Below the pieces are notes generated by a model. That model did not search any database, was not told the DNA's origin, and saw only the letters and a list, made by a program, of their open reading frames with translations. Both the position numbers and the translations under genes were made by a program. 64,000 nucleotides of DNA from Acanthaster planci (taxonomy: Eukaryota > Echinodermata > Asteroidea > Valvatida > Acanthasteridae), in contig NW_019091390.1 in the NCBI RefSeq assembly GCF_001949145.1, forward strand, positions 878,237 to 942,236, read 5' to 3'. Below are positions 23,468-35,200 of the stretch, piece by piece (positions within the stretch are counted from its first letter, which is position 1; every line of letters begins with the position of its first letter).

Positions 23468-25710
23468 GTAAGTTCTAATGTTGTATTTTATGTTCAGAGT
23501 TAAAGATCAAATAACTTTGCCATTTGCTTTTAACCAACACGCCAACACCTATAAAATACGAAGCCTACAATTATCCTGATTATACTAAGCGTACATTCAC
23601 CACTTGCGATATTTCAAATTGAGCAATCGATTATGACGACAAGGAATAGGGATTTCCCCTTATTATCAGGAATATGAGTCTTGCTATGCAAAGCAACATA
23701 AAATGCGTTTGTTTTCACCTTGCACGAACCTGGGGTCACACAGAGTTGCGTCTGCAAATTGGAACAGACTGACTGTGAACATGGTGAACCAGTTCTCAAT
23801 CGTATTGTTTGGTACCCCAAAGTTAACGATATGACTGAAAATGTGCAGTGTGCACGGTGTGTGTTTTGTAGAAATGTGAAATGTTTGAAATCTTAGGCCC
23901 GTGTCCTTTATCAATCACCTGGTTTGGATCCATATTTATGAATCCAGCCTGCTGAGGCATGTTACTTTGTTAAGGCCCGAAGAAGGATTTACCGTCTCCT
24001 GAAAGAGCATACAATTTGAACAAAATGAAGATTAGGCCTATTACAACTGTACACCTAGGCTGCCCATGCCAGAACTATGGGGTTCATTGTCTGCCATGTT
24101 ACCACCACCGTGACCATCACCACACTCGTGGGAGTGCGGCAGACAACGTACCCCACAGTACTGTGCAGCATGATGACTATGATAGCTACGTTCGCAGCTT
24201 AAGATGAAATGCATTCTTCCCTCTGTATCCACAATTTACATCAATCTTATTTTGTGTGTGACGGTGTCTGGCGAGGAAAACGTAATAACCTGTTAAAAAT
24301 TAGTCTGTGTTCAAATACTTCATAGCCATTCTCATGTACAAGATGAAACTTCTGATAAGAAAGAACTGTTTCTCAAGGTCTGGAGACCCTGATTGATAAA
24401 GTTGGGATCATTTTGGTATCTGTATCTTGTGCATGAAAGTAAAAGTAAACAGTGCGTAAAAAGTGTCATTTGGGCAGTGTAGACTGGTTGTCATCTACTT
24501 CCATTTCACTAACTTGTAAGTCACCAAACCAGACTGCAACAAATGATCTCAGACTTGGCACCCCTCTATTTCTTCCGGAGGTATGAATCTATCAAAAAAG
24601 ATTTACATCTATGACCGTAAAGTCACCAGGTCCCTCATTTTGTTACTCATGGTCAAGTCTCGATGGTTTTCATAGAAAGTGGCGAAATAAGGAATTTGGC
24701 GAATACACATCATGGACATTAGAAAAACATCTGTCAAAACTTGGAGAGTAAACCTAAAATGTGATTTGAAGTCCAACTCTGTACTGAGTCTGATTTCCAG
24801 CTTGTGAATATGAATTCAAAGTGACAATGTAAGTATTGCATCCGTATAGATAACCATCATATTTAACTCTAATAAAGTCTGTGAATTTTGTTTTCTATTC
24901 TTACAGATGGGCATCTATGTGTTCTTCCCAGTGGTAATGTTTTACTGTTTTAACAGGACAGAGCTGTTTGAAAGATACGTCACAGAGAGAATTGTGAGTG
25001 ATCTAGCGTGCTTGACATTGTAGGACAATATGGACATTTGTGAAAATCATTTCAAGCTCAGAGCACAAGACTCAAGACTTGTATAAATGTGAATGTCCAA
25101 TTCTTGACAAGATCTCTTGGCCATTTCTTACTCTTGTGGCTAGCAAAAGGAAGATTACAGAAGAGTACAAAGGCCCAGGCATTGGCTGGCTTGAAAGTGA
25201 CCCAGCCTCACCTCTAGCTCCAGGTTGCTCCCTAACATTGTACCAACATTTTTCTTATTTTTGATTACTTTTGCAGAAGTTGTTGTACCCCCCGGAAAGC
25301 AAAATGCATGTAAGTATTCGTATTCATAGCCATTTTTTAAAGTCCCCAAATTCAGTTGTTCACACAGTATTTTCATTTTGTAACCATTTTGTGTTTTAAT
25401 CATTTCCTTTAATCAGGTTTTAGTGCAACTTTTGCATCACTTAGTTTTATATTTTCCATTAATTTGGGGTTGATCACGGGGCTGATATCTATTTTGATAT
25501 ACATAAAGGTCAAGTGAGTGGATATTTTGGAATTTAAATTGGCAAAGCTGATTTCATGTTTGTCTGTGCCCGTTTACCCGAATACAGAAGAAGGAGTTTG
25601 ATGAACTGCGAAACAGGATGGAGGAGAGGGTGGCCGCAAAGCAGAGGAAGCAGGAGGAAGAAAGTTTGCGTCTTATGGAGGCCGCAAGGGCATCACAGTC
25701 CTCCTCGTAA
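23438..25710 (+). CDS. PET100: PET100 homologue, cytochrome c oxidase assembly factor (4 exons)
   Basis: Four exons (23438-23467, 24907-24993, 25277-25309, 25588-25710) join in phase 0 to a 90-residue protein, a little longer than the human protein (about 73). The N-terminus MGGWKLETARMGIYVFFPVV followed by MFYCFNRTELFE matches the family pattern: short basic start, one TM helix with a Phe-Pro kink (VFFPVVMF), then an acidic/aromatic segment. Next come YPPESKMHKKEFDELRNRME and a charged helical tail, matching the family's PPEKLQEIEEFKERLRKR-type region. PET100 is an inner mitochondrial membrane protein needed for complex IV assembly, known from yeast and human work. The gene is complete and looks intact. 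It lies between two divergent paralogues unrelated to it. Confidence 0.9.
24073..24159. repeat. Inverted repeat in PET100 intron 1
   Basis: TGGGGTTCATTGTCTGCC on the left pairs with the reverse complement of the right arm, TGGGGTACGTTGTCTGCC. The loop is about 30 bases. Probably a small fold-back element. Confidence 0.5.
24907..24993 (+). CDS. PET100: PET100 exon 2 (TM helix)
   Basis: 29 codons, acceptor TTCTTACAG, donor GAATT|GTGAGT. Encodes the TM helix MGIYVFFPVVMFYCF and then NRTELFERYVTERI. Confidence 0.9.
25277..25309 (+). CDS. PET100: PET100 exon 3 (33-base micro-exon)
   Basis: Eleven codons (KLLYPPESKMH), acceptor TTTTGCAG, donor GCAT|GTAAGT. It carries the conserved PPE motif. Confidence 0.9.
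25588..25710 (+). CDS. PET100: PET100 exon 4 (stop)
   Basis: 40 codons plus TAA, acceptor GAATACAG. Encodes KKEFDELRNRMEERVAAKQR and then a charged, Ser-ending tail. The charged helix is typical of the family. Confidence 0.9.
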   Translation, partial: KKEFDELRNRMEERVAAKQRKQEEESLRLMEAARASQSSS

Positions 25711-28228
25711 TGCCACCGAGCATGACCTGAGACTGGTTGACGTGGCGTGGCCAAACCATTCAGTGCTAGAGAAATGAGCTACTGAGGACTTGAGACTCGT
25801 TTGTGTGAAGGATGTCAGCATCATCCCAGGGAGCAAGACATCCTACATCATTCTTGTTGCCAAGTTGACAGGATGGATGCTACTGGTCAGAAATATTACT
25901 AATCCTGAACGCAGGAGTCGGTTTTGAAAACCCAAAACTGATGGCTGATTTGCTGGCAAAATCAGTGTGGGAATTGAGTGCTTGGATTCAGAGGCCTTTT
26001 TAAAGGTCCATTTCATAAACTGGTGAGCATGGGAATTCTCTCAGCATAGAAAATCATTGTTGAGCAAAAACAGATTAAAATGTCACAGGACGCCTCGTGC
26101 CTTACGCCAGTTCCCATCTAGATGGTGTTTTTCAAACATGTTTGCTTAGAAGTAATTTCTGGTCACCAGCTCCACTAAATCTGGCTCTGCCCATTGTAAC
26201 TAGGCTCACTGATGAATAGGGGAGGGAGAGATGGAATAGATATCTCAGAGAATGTTTGTAGATATCCCGACTCTTGACTCACCTCTGATATCTTGTACCA
26301 TCTGGTGGAGTTTGTGTGTGTGTGTGTGTGTTTGGCCAGGAATCAGCCATACCTGCGTGTACCTGTAGGTGCAAATCTCAATATGGATGAGCTGATGTTG
26401 GCATTGACACTGCTGTACCTGTGGAATGCATCAAAAGTTGACATCGTTTTTGTGTTTGAAAGCTAAGGATTCATTTCACACTAATGGGTTAGAACTCGGC
26501 CGTAATTTTGATGTTTATCTAGTCAATTTTTACTTCATTTCCGTTTCTTAATAATGAAGTTAAGTTTTGTTTTTCTGTCAATGAAAATATTTTTTTGTTT
26601 ACAAGGCGTCATGATGGATGTCTGTAACTTTATCAAAGTACAGAAGATTAAATTCAAGGAATTAACCATGAACCTAACTTTTGTCCCTTTGAGATAAAAT
26701 AATTATTAGTGTCTTGCATTGTTACTTACTTTGATGAATCATTTAAAGTTCTTTTCCTTGAAAGTATTAGTAAACTTAATTCATGTGTGATAATCATGCA
26801 TCGCACAGATGCATAGTTAAAAGCCACATTCTGACACATCATTCTCATAGATATCATGTTTGTCACTATTTCAGTTCCAAAATTTTTGTTGTCAAAAGAC
26901 AGTCCACTGCATGGGCACTTCTTATGTACACCAGTACTTACTGTGAACCATTGCGCAGGAGTTGCAGGCAAGTGTGAACATTGCTGTGGCAAGATGGTTG
27001 CACGCAGAAATGTTAATAGAGTCTTCCCTGTACTCAATGCCGTGTGAATAAGGCATGTTAAAACAAATACAACAAAATTTGGGGAGATTGTCCAATGTTT
27101 GCTCCCCTCGAGATTGGACGGTGACAAACTGTTTCCTTGCCTTGGGATTCAGTATTACTGTATGGGAGCTAATGTTGCCTATCCACCCTCATATGATATT
27201 TGTACTATTCTGGGGTGTTCCAAAAAAAGCCACTGGCCTGGGGGGCATGAAAATAAGGCAGAGCTTCAATAATCGATGGCTCAAGTAGTAAAACGCTTTC
27301 CGTCAGCCTGGCTGTTCTTCATTTGAATGCTTTTGGAATGCTTTGCTATTTCCTTGCAAATAAGTTCATAAAGTTTGTTCAGGGGATTTTCATTTCCTTC
27401 CTGTCGGGTTTTACCCCACCCTATTCAAGAGAGAACAAGGTACGTTTGTAAAGCAAAGCGTTTGTTATGCAGGTTGCCATGGAAACCAGATCTTATGACA
27501 TTGAATGACAACATGACTTTACATGAGCCTGTGGGTCAGTATAACGTCATCATTGGCTTACTGGCTGGTGTTGGTTCTCGATTGGTTCAGGAGCTTCATG
27601 AAAAATTGTGTAATGGCGAGGGTTAATGCCGTCTAGGTTCGAAGCGACTCGATAAAACGAACAGTTAGTGTTCAGTGTCTTTGCAATGCACTGTTCTCTT
27701 GAATTGACAGAAAAAGGAAATTTTTTTAAAAAGTGGATCTGAAACATGCACAACTTGTGTGCATTCACACGAATTGAATCATTCCCTATTTTCCTGGGAG
27801 AGCACCTGCCTGGTCCTATTTTGTCTCAGCAAAGTGTGACAATTATCAGACGGTAAACTTTATTACCAGGTTGTGGGGCCTATGTATACAGAGAGAACAC
27901 AATAAGCATATACCCCCCACATCAGCAATAGCCTCGGGCATGAACACAGACCATTACCAACTGCAAACCGGTCTTTATATTGGCTCGACTATTTTCTATT
28001 GATACGACCGTTGTGGAGTTTTTCAGTTCCCTTACGATATCACTTTGGTTAGTTCAGAGCTTTGTTCTCTTTTTGTTAATGTTCGGTGAGCTTTTTATCC
28101 TGCCCAATACCAGTGGCACAGCTTAGGACAACATCCAGGCCTGACTACATCAGACGATTGAAAAGCAGGTTGCCATGGACACCTGTCTCAAAGCCCCGTC
28201 AACATTTCTCGTCTGGGTTTTACCCTGA
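25711..28228. other. PET100 3' flank and intergenic sequence
   Basis: Holds the PET100 3' UTR and non-coding sequence, with a (TG)n run at about 26312-26331. No exon supported. Confidence 0.5.
26312..26331. repeat. (TG)n microsatellite
   Basis: About ten TG dinucleotides in a row. Confidence 0.8.
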
Positions 28229-28893
28229 TTGTTACCCCGCCAAGGGCCCATTCAGACCCAGAGAAACACAATGACACGAAGCTTAAATGTTGCATTCAAT
28301 GAATGCATGAATTTATATTGCTTGATGCTGCTACTGAGATGGAGCGACCAATCGTGGCGCAGCATTCCCAGAATGACTTGGTGCAAGTTTTTGGCGCAGC
28401 AGTCTGCTGCTGTTGAGATTCTGGATATGTTACCGACTCTCCAAAATGGTAAGATTTTGTTTTTTGAACATGATCCAAAAGGTAAAACATGGAATTTTTA
28501 TTAAAGAGAATCACACTGAGGAAGGAAAAATGATAAAAATGGAACAGAGCTTTCAAGTTAGTGTTTTTTTCCAACAAGCCTTCTTAAGCAGTCGCATGGT
28601 GCTCCTGTAGTTTCTCTGTTCCACAGTGACAAGGTTTGAAGGGTTTTTTGTTAATATCCATCATGTCTATGTCTTGAACCATCTCTATATTGTATGAATC
28701 TTACACTTGAAATTAATAATATATTCTTCCACCCTCTCATCAACATCATCTAGGATGTAACATGCACACCGGGAATCTGTTGACATTCAAAAGAGACACC
28801 ACACCAAATCCACGCCTCCATTACTTTGACTTTGATCAGCTAGCTGGTTTCAGGGATTATGTGCCTCCATCGATAATCTCAGGAAGGAATTAA
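28229..28893 (+). CDS. Possible small two-exon gene, unrecognised
   Basis: Exon 2 (28755-28893) is open from acceptor CATCATCTAG to TAA and encodes GNLLTFKRDTTPNPRLHYF and then DFDQLAGFRDYVPPSIISG. Codon choice and aromatic/Pro-rich content look like real protein. The only compatible upstream piece I see ends at 28447 with donor AAATG|GTAAGA in phase 1, which fits exon 2 exactly (CAA AAT G + GA). Upstream in-frame Met candidates are at 28229, 28271 and 28376, encoding for example MTWCKFLAQQSAAVEILDML. The start is therefore uncertain and further 5' exons may exist. The stop lies 193 bases before the gene B start. No family recognised. The compact, motif-like style recalls small ciliary microtubule inner proteins, but that is only an impression. 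Confidence 0.4.
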
Positions 28894-29086
28894 ACTACCA
28901 TAACCTACAGTGAACCATACAAGTCACCACATCCTCGGGTTGATCCAAGGGATGATAACTCCATCCACAAACGACCACTGATTTCAAGGCAGACAGAGTT
29001 GTGGATGTGCTTTACCCACCTGTGGATTCTGCTAATTGTATTCATCAAGATCTAGCTTGTTTAGCTGTGGAGGAACGAATACAGTG

Positions 29087-29276
29087 ATGGCCCCAATGGG
29101 TTATCTCTTGTGTTTTCTGTCTGTAACATTCCTGTGTCTGGCCTGTACATCCTCAATGGCAGTGGATTTGTGTGTTCCAAATATCGGTGTCACCTGTGAT
29201 TTCCCATGTCCCCGTAATGCGTCATCCGCCATGGATGAATCATATGACCAACCACCAAGTCTACCAGATTTCCTAG
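29087..29276 (+). CDS. Gene B exon 1 (signal peptide)
   Basis: ATG chosen at 29087, giving MAPMGYLLCFLSVTFLCLAC, a standard signal peptide. An in-frame ATG at 29036 would add 17 polar residues in front. After the signal come DLCVPNIGVTCDFPCPRNAS and PSLPDFL. Donor CTAG|GTCAGA, phase 1. Confidence 0.8.
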
Positions 29277-32200
29277 GTCAGAGTCGTATTTCTTCTTTTT
29301 AACCTCAAAAAGGATGACACTACAAAATGGCTACGATTATCTGGATTCTTCACGCAATGTTTTAGTCCAAAATAGCTCAGAAATGAGAAAAACCTGAATG
29401 ATTAACCATGTACAATTCCACAATATTGGGAGCCAAAAGTCCTTAGAAATCCTGAGAAGTCACACTACTGATAAGAGCTGAGCTATCCACTTTCAAAAAC
29501 ATTCAACTACAGCTGAAGTACAGCTTGATGATAAAAATTTGACCACATATTTATTGATTCTATATCGGGCCAGTCGCAGCTGTACAAGATACTTGCAAAC
29601 AAGTAAACAAGAATAGATTGGAGAATCCAAGTCCTCTCACTGCTTGCCATTTTTTTCTTTGTTCATACAGGACATTTCAACATTTCCCTTGTCTTTTTTA
29701 CGCAGATGTGCAGTGCTTCGGATGCATATGTACACCTTGCACTACACCAGGTAAGTTGTCCCCCAAGTTCTTACCGAACATCACTGCAGAAAGTTAAAAC
29801 TTGGGGTCCAATAAAACAGCATCTGATTTTTGTTTTGGAGGAGGCCTCGGTGTAATAGGTACATTGAAGCATTCACAAGATCTGATGATATGGGTAATCC
29901 CAGAAATTAGGGGTTCATTTTTTGGTGTCCCTGTCACATCTGACATGATTTTGTAAGTTCAGAACACATTTCCAAGAGTGATGAATTAATGCAAATTACC
30001 GGCCAAAATAATAGTAATAGTTTGAAATAAATTCTGGTGATATTTCCATGTCAAATGACAAAGGTCAGATGTAACAGGGACACAAAAAGTCACACTTTTG
30101 GACTCCTAATTTCTGGAATTACCCATATGGAAAAAGTTTCAACCCCCCCCGGTTCTATTAGTGTCAATTTGAATCACTGCAATGCTACTTAAGTCTTCAA
30201 TTACTTCATACAATCATGTCCTCAGTATGATATTTTTACTTAAGTTTCCTCATCCAAGAACCTTATCACGGTGCATACCCTGTGCACCTGTCTCCCAGTT
30301 ATTATCCGTCTGTGAATAGAACTGTTGCGGTTACTATGACGACGCCACAGAGGGTGTTTGTGTCATGGGCTTGATTGTGCTTACCTGAAGCCACAAGCAA
30401 ACACTGAAACTCCATTGACAAAAATCACTTCATGGATGGGTGAACATGTATTTACCAAAGAAGAGAGTATTGCCATTTTCGTTCTACTTAACACTGCGTG
30501 GGGCTCTTTTTTTAAAGACTAGTTCCATTGACAGCTAGCTTACTATCGAGGCTGTCTATCTGTGTTGAAATGACGAAAGCTCAACTAGAGCTTGAACTGT
30601 TCTCCCTTTATTTTCCCTTTTTTTCAAGTTGAAATACTTTTTTGCGATTGTTTGGATCTTTTAGCAATAAATTTCCTCTTATTGTGGTATGTGAATACAA
30701 GGCTTACATGGAAGGAAAAAGCAAGGGCAGTAAACAGATGAAAAGGAAAAATTCAAAGTAAAAAGATATTGTACTGAAAAACTGAAATCCCATCCTTAAG
30801 CTGAAGTGATGATACTAACCGGAACTTTTTCAATCTGACACAATGCATGCTGCACAGAAAAAGTCTTTTTGAAACACTGCATTCAGCTAGGCCACCTTGT
30901 TAACACCAAGTTGACTACCATTGTGAAATTTAGTGTCCAGACATTTTCAGTCCACATGCTGGCTTTGAGGACATGTGGCTGCACAATAGGGCTTTATTCT
31001 ATAAACAATAGTCCCCATTTTGCGTCCTCATCAAAGAATCCTCACCCCTTTCCCCCAGAGAGGTGGTAGCACCGGTGCTTTCCATTCTTAACCAAAAAAA
31101 AAAAAAAATGGAAACATATTTCCAGGGTGGGGAAAATCCCCCTAAATTATCCAAGACCCAGTAGTTTGTGTAGACTAGTTATCCAGTTTTTATCAAACAA
31201 ATTAGCAACTACAACGGAGCCGACAACCATGGAAACATCAACAACAGGAACATCATCCACGCCCACAATTTTAACATCAACAACAGGTAGGTTTATGCTA
31301 AATTTATCTTGATAATTTCTTTGTTGTATCCAGTATAGGGAGGGGGCCGGGAGGGGGAGAGATATTGAACTTTGTCTTCTCAGTGGCTGAAAATGCTAGC
31401 CAGTTTAGAAATTGTACCACACCTCTTTGTACAGGTGGACGATCCTTTTAGGATTGAAAAAGTGGGACAGTTATTTCCAGGTGAAATTCCATGTTGTCCC
31501 CCCCCACTGAAGACTTGGATACACCATTAGATAACTTACACGGTTTGAATTAGGATAGGTTCACCAAATATTTAAATGCTTGTTTGTTAAATGGCTAGTC
31601 TTATTGGAATGTCAAAACAAGGAAGCAAAAGAAAACTGGCAGTGTGTAAAAATGATGAAAAACTTATTGCAACCAAGATACTTTTTAATTAAATTGTCAA
31701 CAATCATTATCATTTGAGCTGCCTACACTGAAATTATACACATTTTACAAAATAGAAACGGCGTGTACTTCTCAAAGGCTAATTATCATGTTCAATCATG
31801 TTCTAACACAGCAACGACTGTGACAACACCAACAACGACGCCGTCAACATCAATTGCCACCCAGACAACTCCAACAACACAGACAGGTAGTGTTCACATA
31901 ACTGTCCATTCTGAGACCAAGATACTTTTGTACAGTTAGACATGGCAACTATCATTACCAGTAGAGGGGAAGCCTAAACAGAAATCTTACACATATTGCA
32001 ATGTGGATATTGAAATGGCTCATAGTTCTCCGAGACTAATTATCCCATTCAATCACAATTTGACACAGCGACATCTGTGACAACACCTACAATGCCGTCA
32101 ACATCAACTGCCACTCCGACAACTTCAACAACACTGACAGGTATAGTGTTCACATAACAACCGTCCTTTCTGAGACCAAGAGTCTTTTTGTACAATTCGG

Positions 32201-35200
32201 TGTGGCAACAATGTTGCCAGTTGAGGGGACGCCCGAACAGAAATCTTACACATTTTGCGATGTGGAAATGGCTTTAATTCTCAAAGACTAATTATTTCAT
32301 TCAATCATAATCTGACACAGCAACATCTGTGACAACACCTACAACAATGCCATCAACATCAACTGCCACTCCAACAACTCCAACAACACAGACAGGTAGT
32401 GTTCACATAGCTGTCCATTCTGAGACCAAGATACTTTTGTACAGTTAGACATGGCAACTATCATTACCAGTAGAGAGGACAGCTGAACAGAAGTCTTACA
32501 CATATTGCAATGTGGATATTGAAAACGCTCATAATTCTCCAAGACTAATTATCCCATTCAATCATAATTTGACACAGCGACATCTGTGACAACACCTACA
32601 ACAACACCGTCAACATCAACTGCCACTCAGACAACTCCAACAACACAGACAGGTAGCGTTCATTTAACACATATCATTTCTGAGACAAGCACTTCCCCAC
32701 CCACAACTCATACAGACTTATTTTCCTCCAGAAACTACCTCCATAGGTACAGCGCGAACAACTTCTGACAGTGGTGCATCTTCCTCAGTAATCCCTAAAA
32801 CTAGTTCAGATATGTTGTCAGGGACAGGTATAAGTTGGGATCAACTACCCCAGCAACGACCACATTTTTATGAAAACATTTGATTCAACCGTTGGAAGAA
32901 TGGAACTTTTCTGGCTCCCGGACTGCCAAGCAGGCTGATGCCTGTAGAGTTGAGTAATCAGTACTTGTGAAGCTTGGCTGTTCACGTGGTACACCTGCAA
33001 AAAGTTGGGTGTGGATGGTCGCGCAGATCATAAAATGATGAGGTGATCCTCGAAGTCATTAGCAAGCCCTGGGATATAGCCCAAGTAAATGTCTCACCGA
33101 GTTCCTCTTTCTCATGGAGGACATATATTAACTAATACAAGATGCCATAACTGCAGTGACATGGCATTCACATCCACGTTCTTTTGAGCTTGACGTGCGT
33201 GCACATCTTGCAATTCACAGCACCAAGTTGCTTGAGCTGAGTAACGTGCGCGTACCACCTGTCAATGTCGAGTATTGTAAGTGTTGTCACTGCAATAAGG
33301 GATTCTACCTCCACGCTGAGTTAACACATTATACATGTACAATCTCACCCACAAATTCTATGTCTTGATTGGCTGAGACCATATCAAATTTATTGACAAT
33401 ACCTCACAACGTCGAGGCAGCCTCAATTCAGAAAGTGCTTTACACATAGCGACCAAAGCACCACATTATTAGTAACAGCAGTCCTGCAAACTAGACATGA
33501 GCATGTAAATGCACGTCTGTAGCGTGTTGTGTGTAGAAGTAATAAGAAACTTTTCAATGAATTTCAACTTCCGAGGCATATATGGATCGGCTTTTGGCTG
33601 AAATATGATATATGATAATATGAGATATATCTTAATAGACTGCGAAAACAAAACCAAAAATTCATTCAACTCAGGAAATTCAAATGCTAAATGATCACCT
33701 TGAGAGACTAGTTTTAGTGTATAACTTGAGGTAGTCTATACTTGTAAACTAGCGCACCACATTTCACATGGTCTTTTCGGCAGAAACCACCACATGGTCC
33801 ACAATGACTGAACAGACAACACAGATATCTACAGGATTTTCCACCACACCAAGCATTGGTCCTCCACAAGAACGTAAGCAAGTTTTCTTTTAATGAGAAA
33901 ATATTTGAACTGTCAACCCGCTGGATAAGAGAATTAGTTATTGGTGGTCAGAGATCAGAAATTCTGTTCATGTCTGTATCTTGTGTTAAGAGACAGGTGT
34001 GGGCCTTTGCCTGTTGTAAGTATGTGACAATAGGTGTTGCCATATGGCTCAGAAAGTACCTTTTTTTTCTGGCATACACCCAGAGAGTATGCCCAGGATT
34101 GGATTCAAAAGAGACACCACATCTGACAACTCAGTCTCCATGTTTACTGCAAAGTTGAACCACAATTCCTGGCCACCTGTAACCATGTCATATACTTTTG
34201 CCGAATAGCATCTTGTGGTCACCCGAGGCCAGTTTAAATTCCACCGAGACAGAGTAAACTGTCCTGAGTTTCAAAATTGTAGGGATCTTATACAGATCAA
34301 TGTGGGGAGATATAGGAGAAAGTTAGAGTCCCCTTCAATAGTTATTTGGCCTAATCCGCCCTGAGTTGAAGTGCGCCCTCACCGGCAAAAGAAAAACAGT
34401 CTGGTAAGAAGTTTTCCAACCAGGTTTTTGCACTCTTCAGCGTGCACCTGAAGACCATACATTCCAGAATAAATTCATTGCGCGCACTATACTCGGCATG
34501 TTCCACCTCAACGTGCATTAACTTGTGCACATATGTGGTGAGTTTGTACCAAAGGACTGTCAATTTCATTTAAATTTCTACCTTGCCTCTCCTAGACCCA
34601 GGATCTGGATACATCACATGTGCCCTATAGGTGGGCCTTGTGTACAACGTTGCCCTGAACAGTTTACGATATATGGACGCAAAAAGCTTACCCTATTTAC
34701 AAAACATAGAGCATCGTATGGACCACAGTTTATAGGTGTATATGCTGTACTGTGTTGCCATTGATAACCAATCAGGATCAAGGATTCAAAATACGCTTGA
34801 AGCTAATAATGACAAACAGGCTTTGAAATGTAAGTTAACAACAAGATCAGCAGTAGGTGTACGAGTGAACTCCTTGTGTAGATCAACTCAATAGAATTCT
34901 AACAGACTTTAAGACACATCTGTATTCATGCATGTTGGCAGAAGACTCTGAAATGATATCAAGGTGACTTCAACTGAATTTCCCCATTAAAAATGGCTGA
35001 ACTTGCCTCTGTTGTTTTCTTTCAATAGTCAGGTGTTTCATTGCTTCCCTAATCATCGGCAGTTGGCTAATGGTATTTTACTTTACTGTCTGCGGATTCC
35101 TGTGTGGTATCTATCTCTGCAACGGGAAGGACGTAACACACAAGTGAGTGTCTGGACGTTGACTTTGCTTTGGTTTTATTTCACCTGCACAAGTTCTCTT

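Larger units (their letters stand above)
31800..32660 (+). repeat. Four-copy tandem array of stalk exon plus intron
   Basis: Exon starts at 31812, 32069, 32321 and 32578 give a period of 257, 252 and 257 bases. The introns are also alike (GTGTTCACATAAC..., CTGAGACCAAGA..., TTTTGTACA..., then ATTTGACACAG). Whole exon-intron units were copied, not only coding sequence. Confidence 0.9.
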
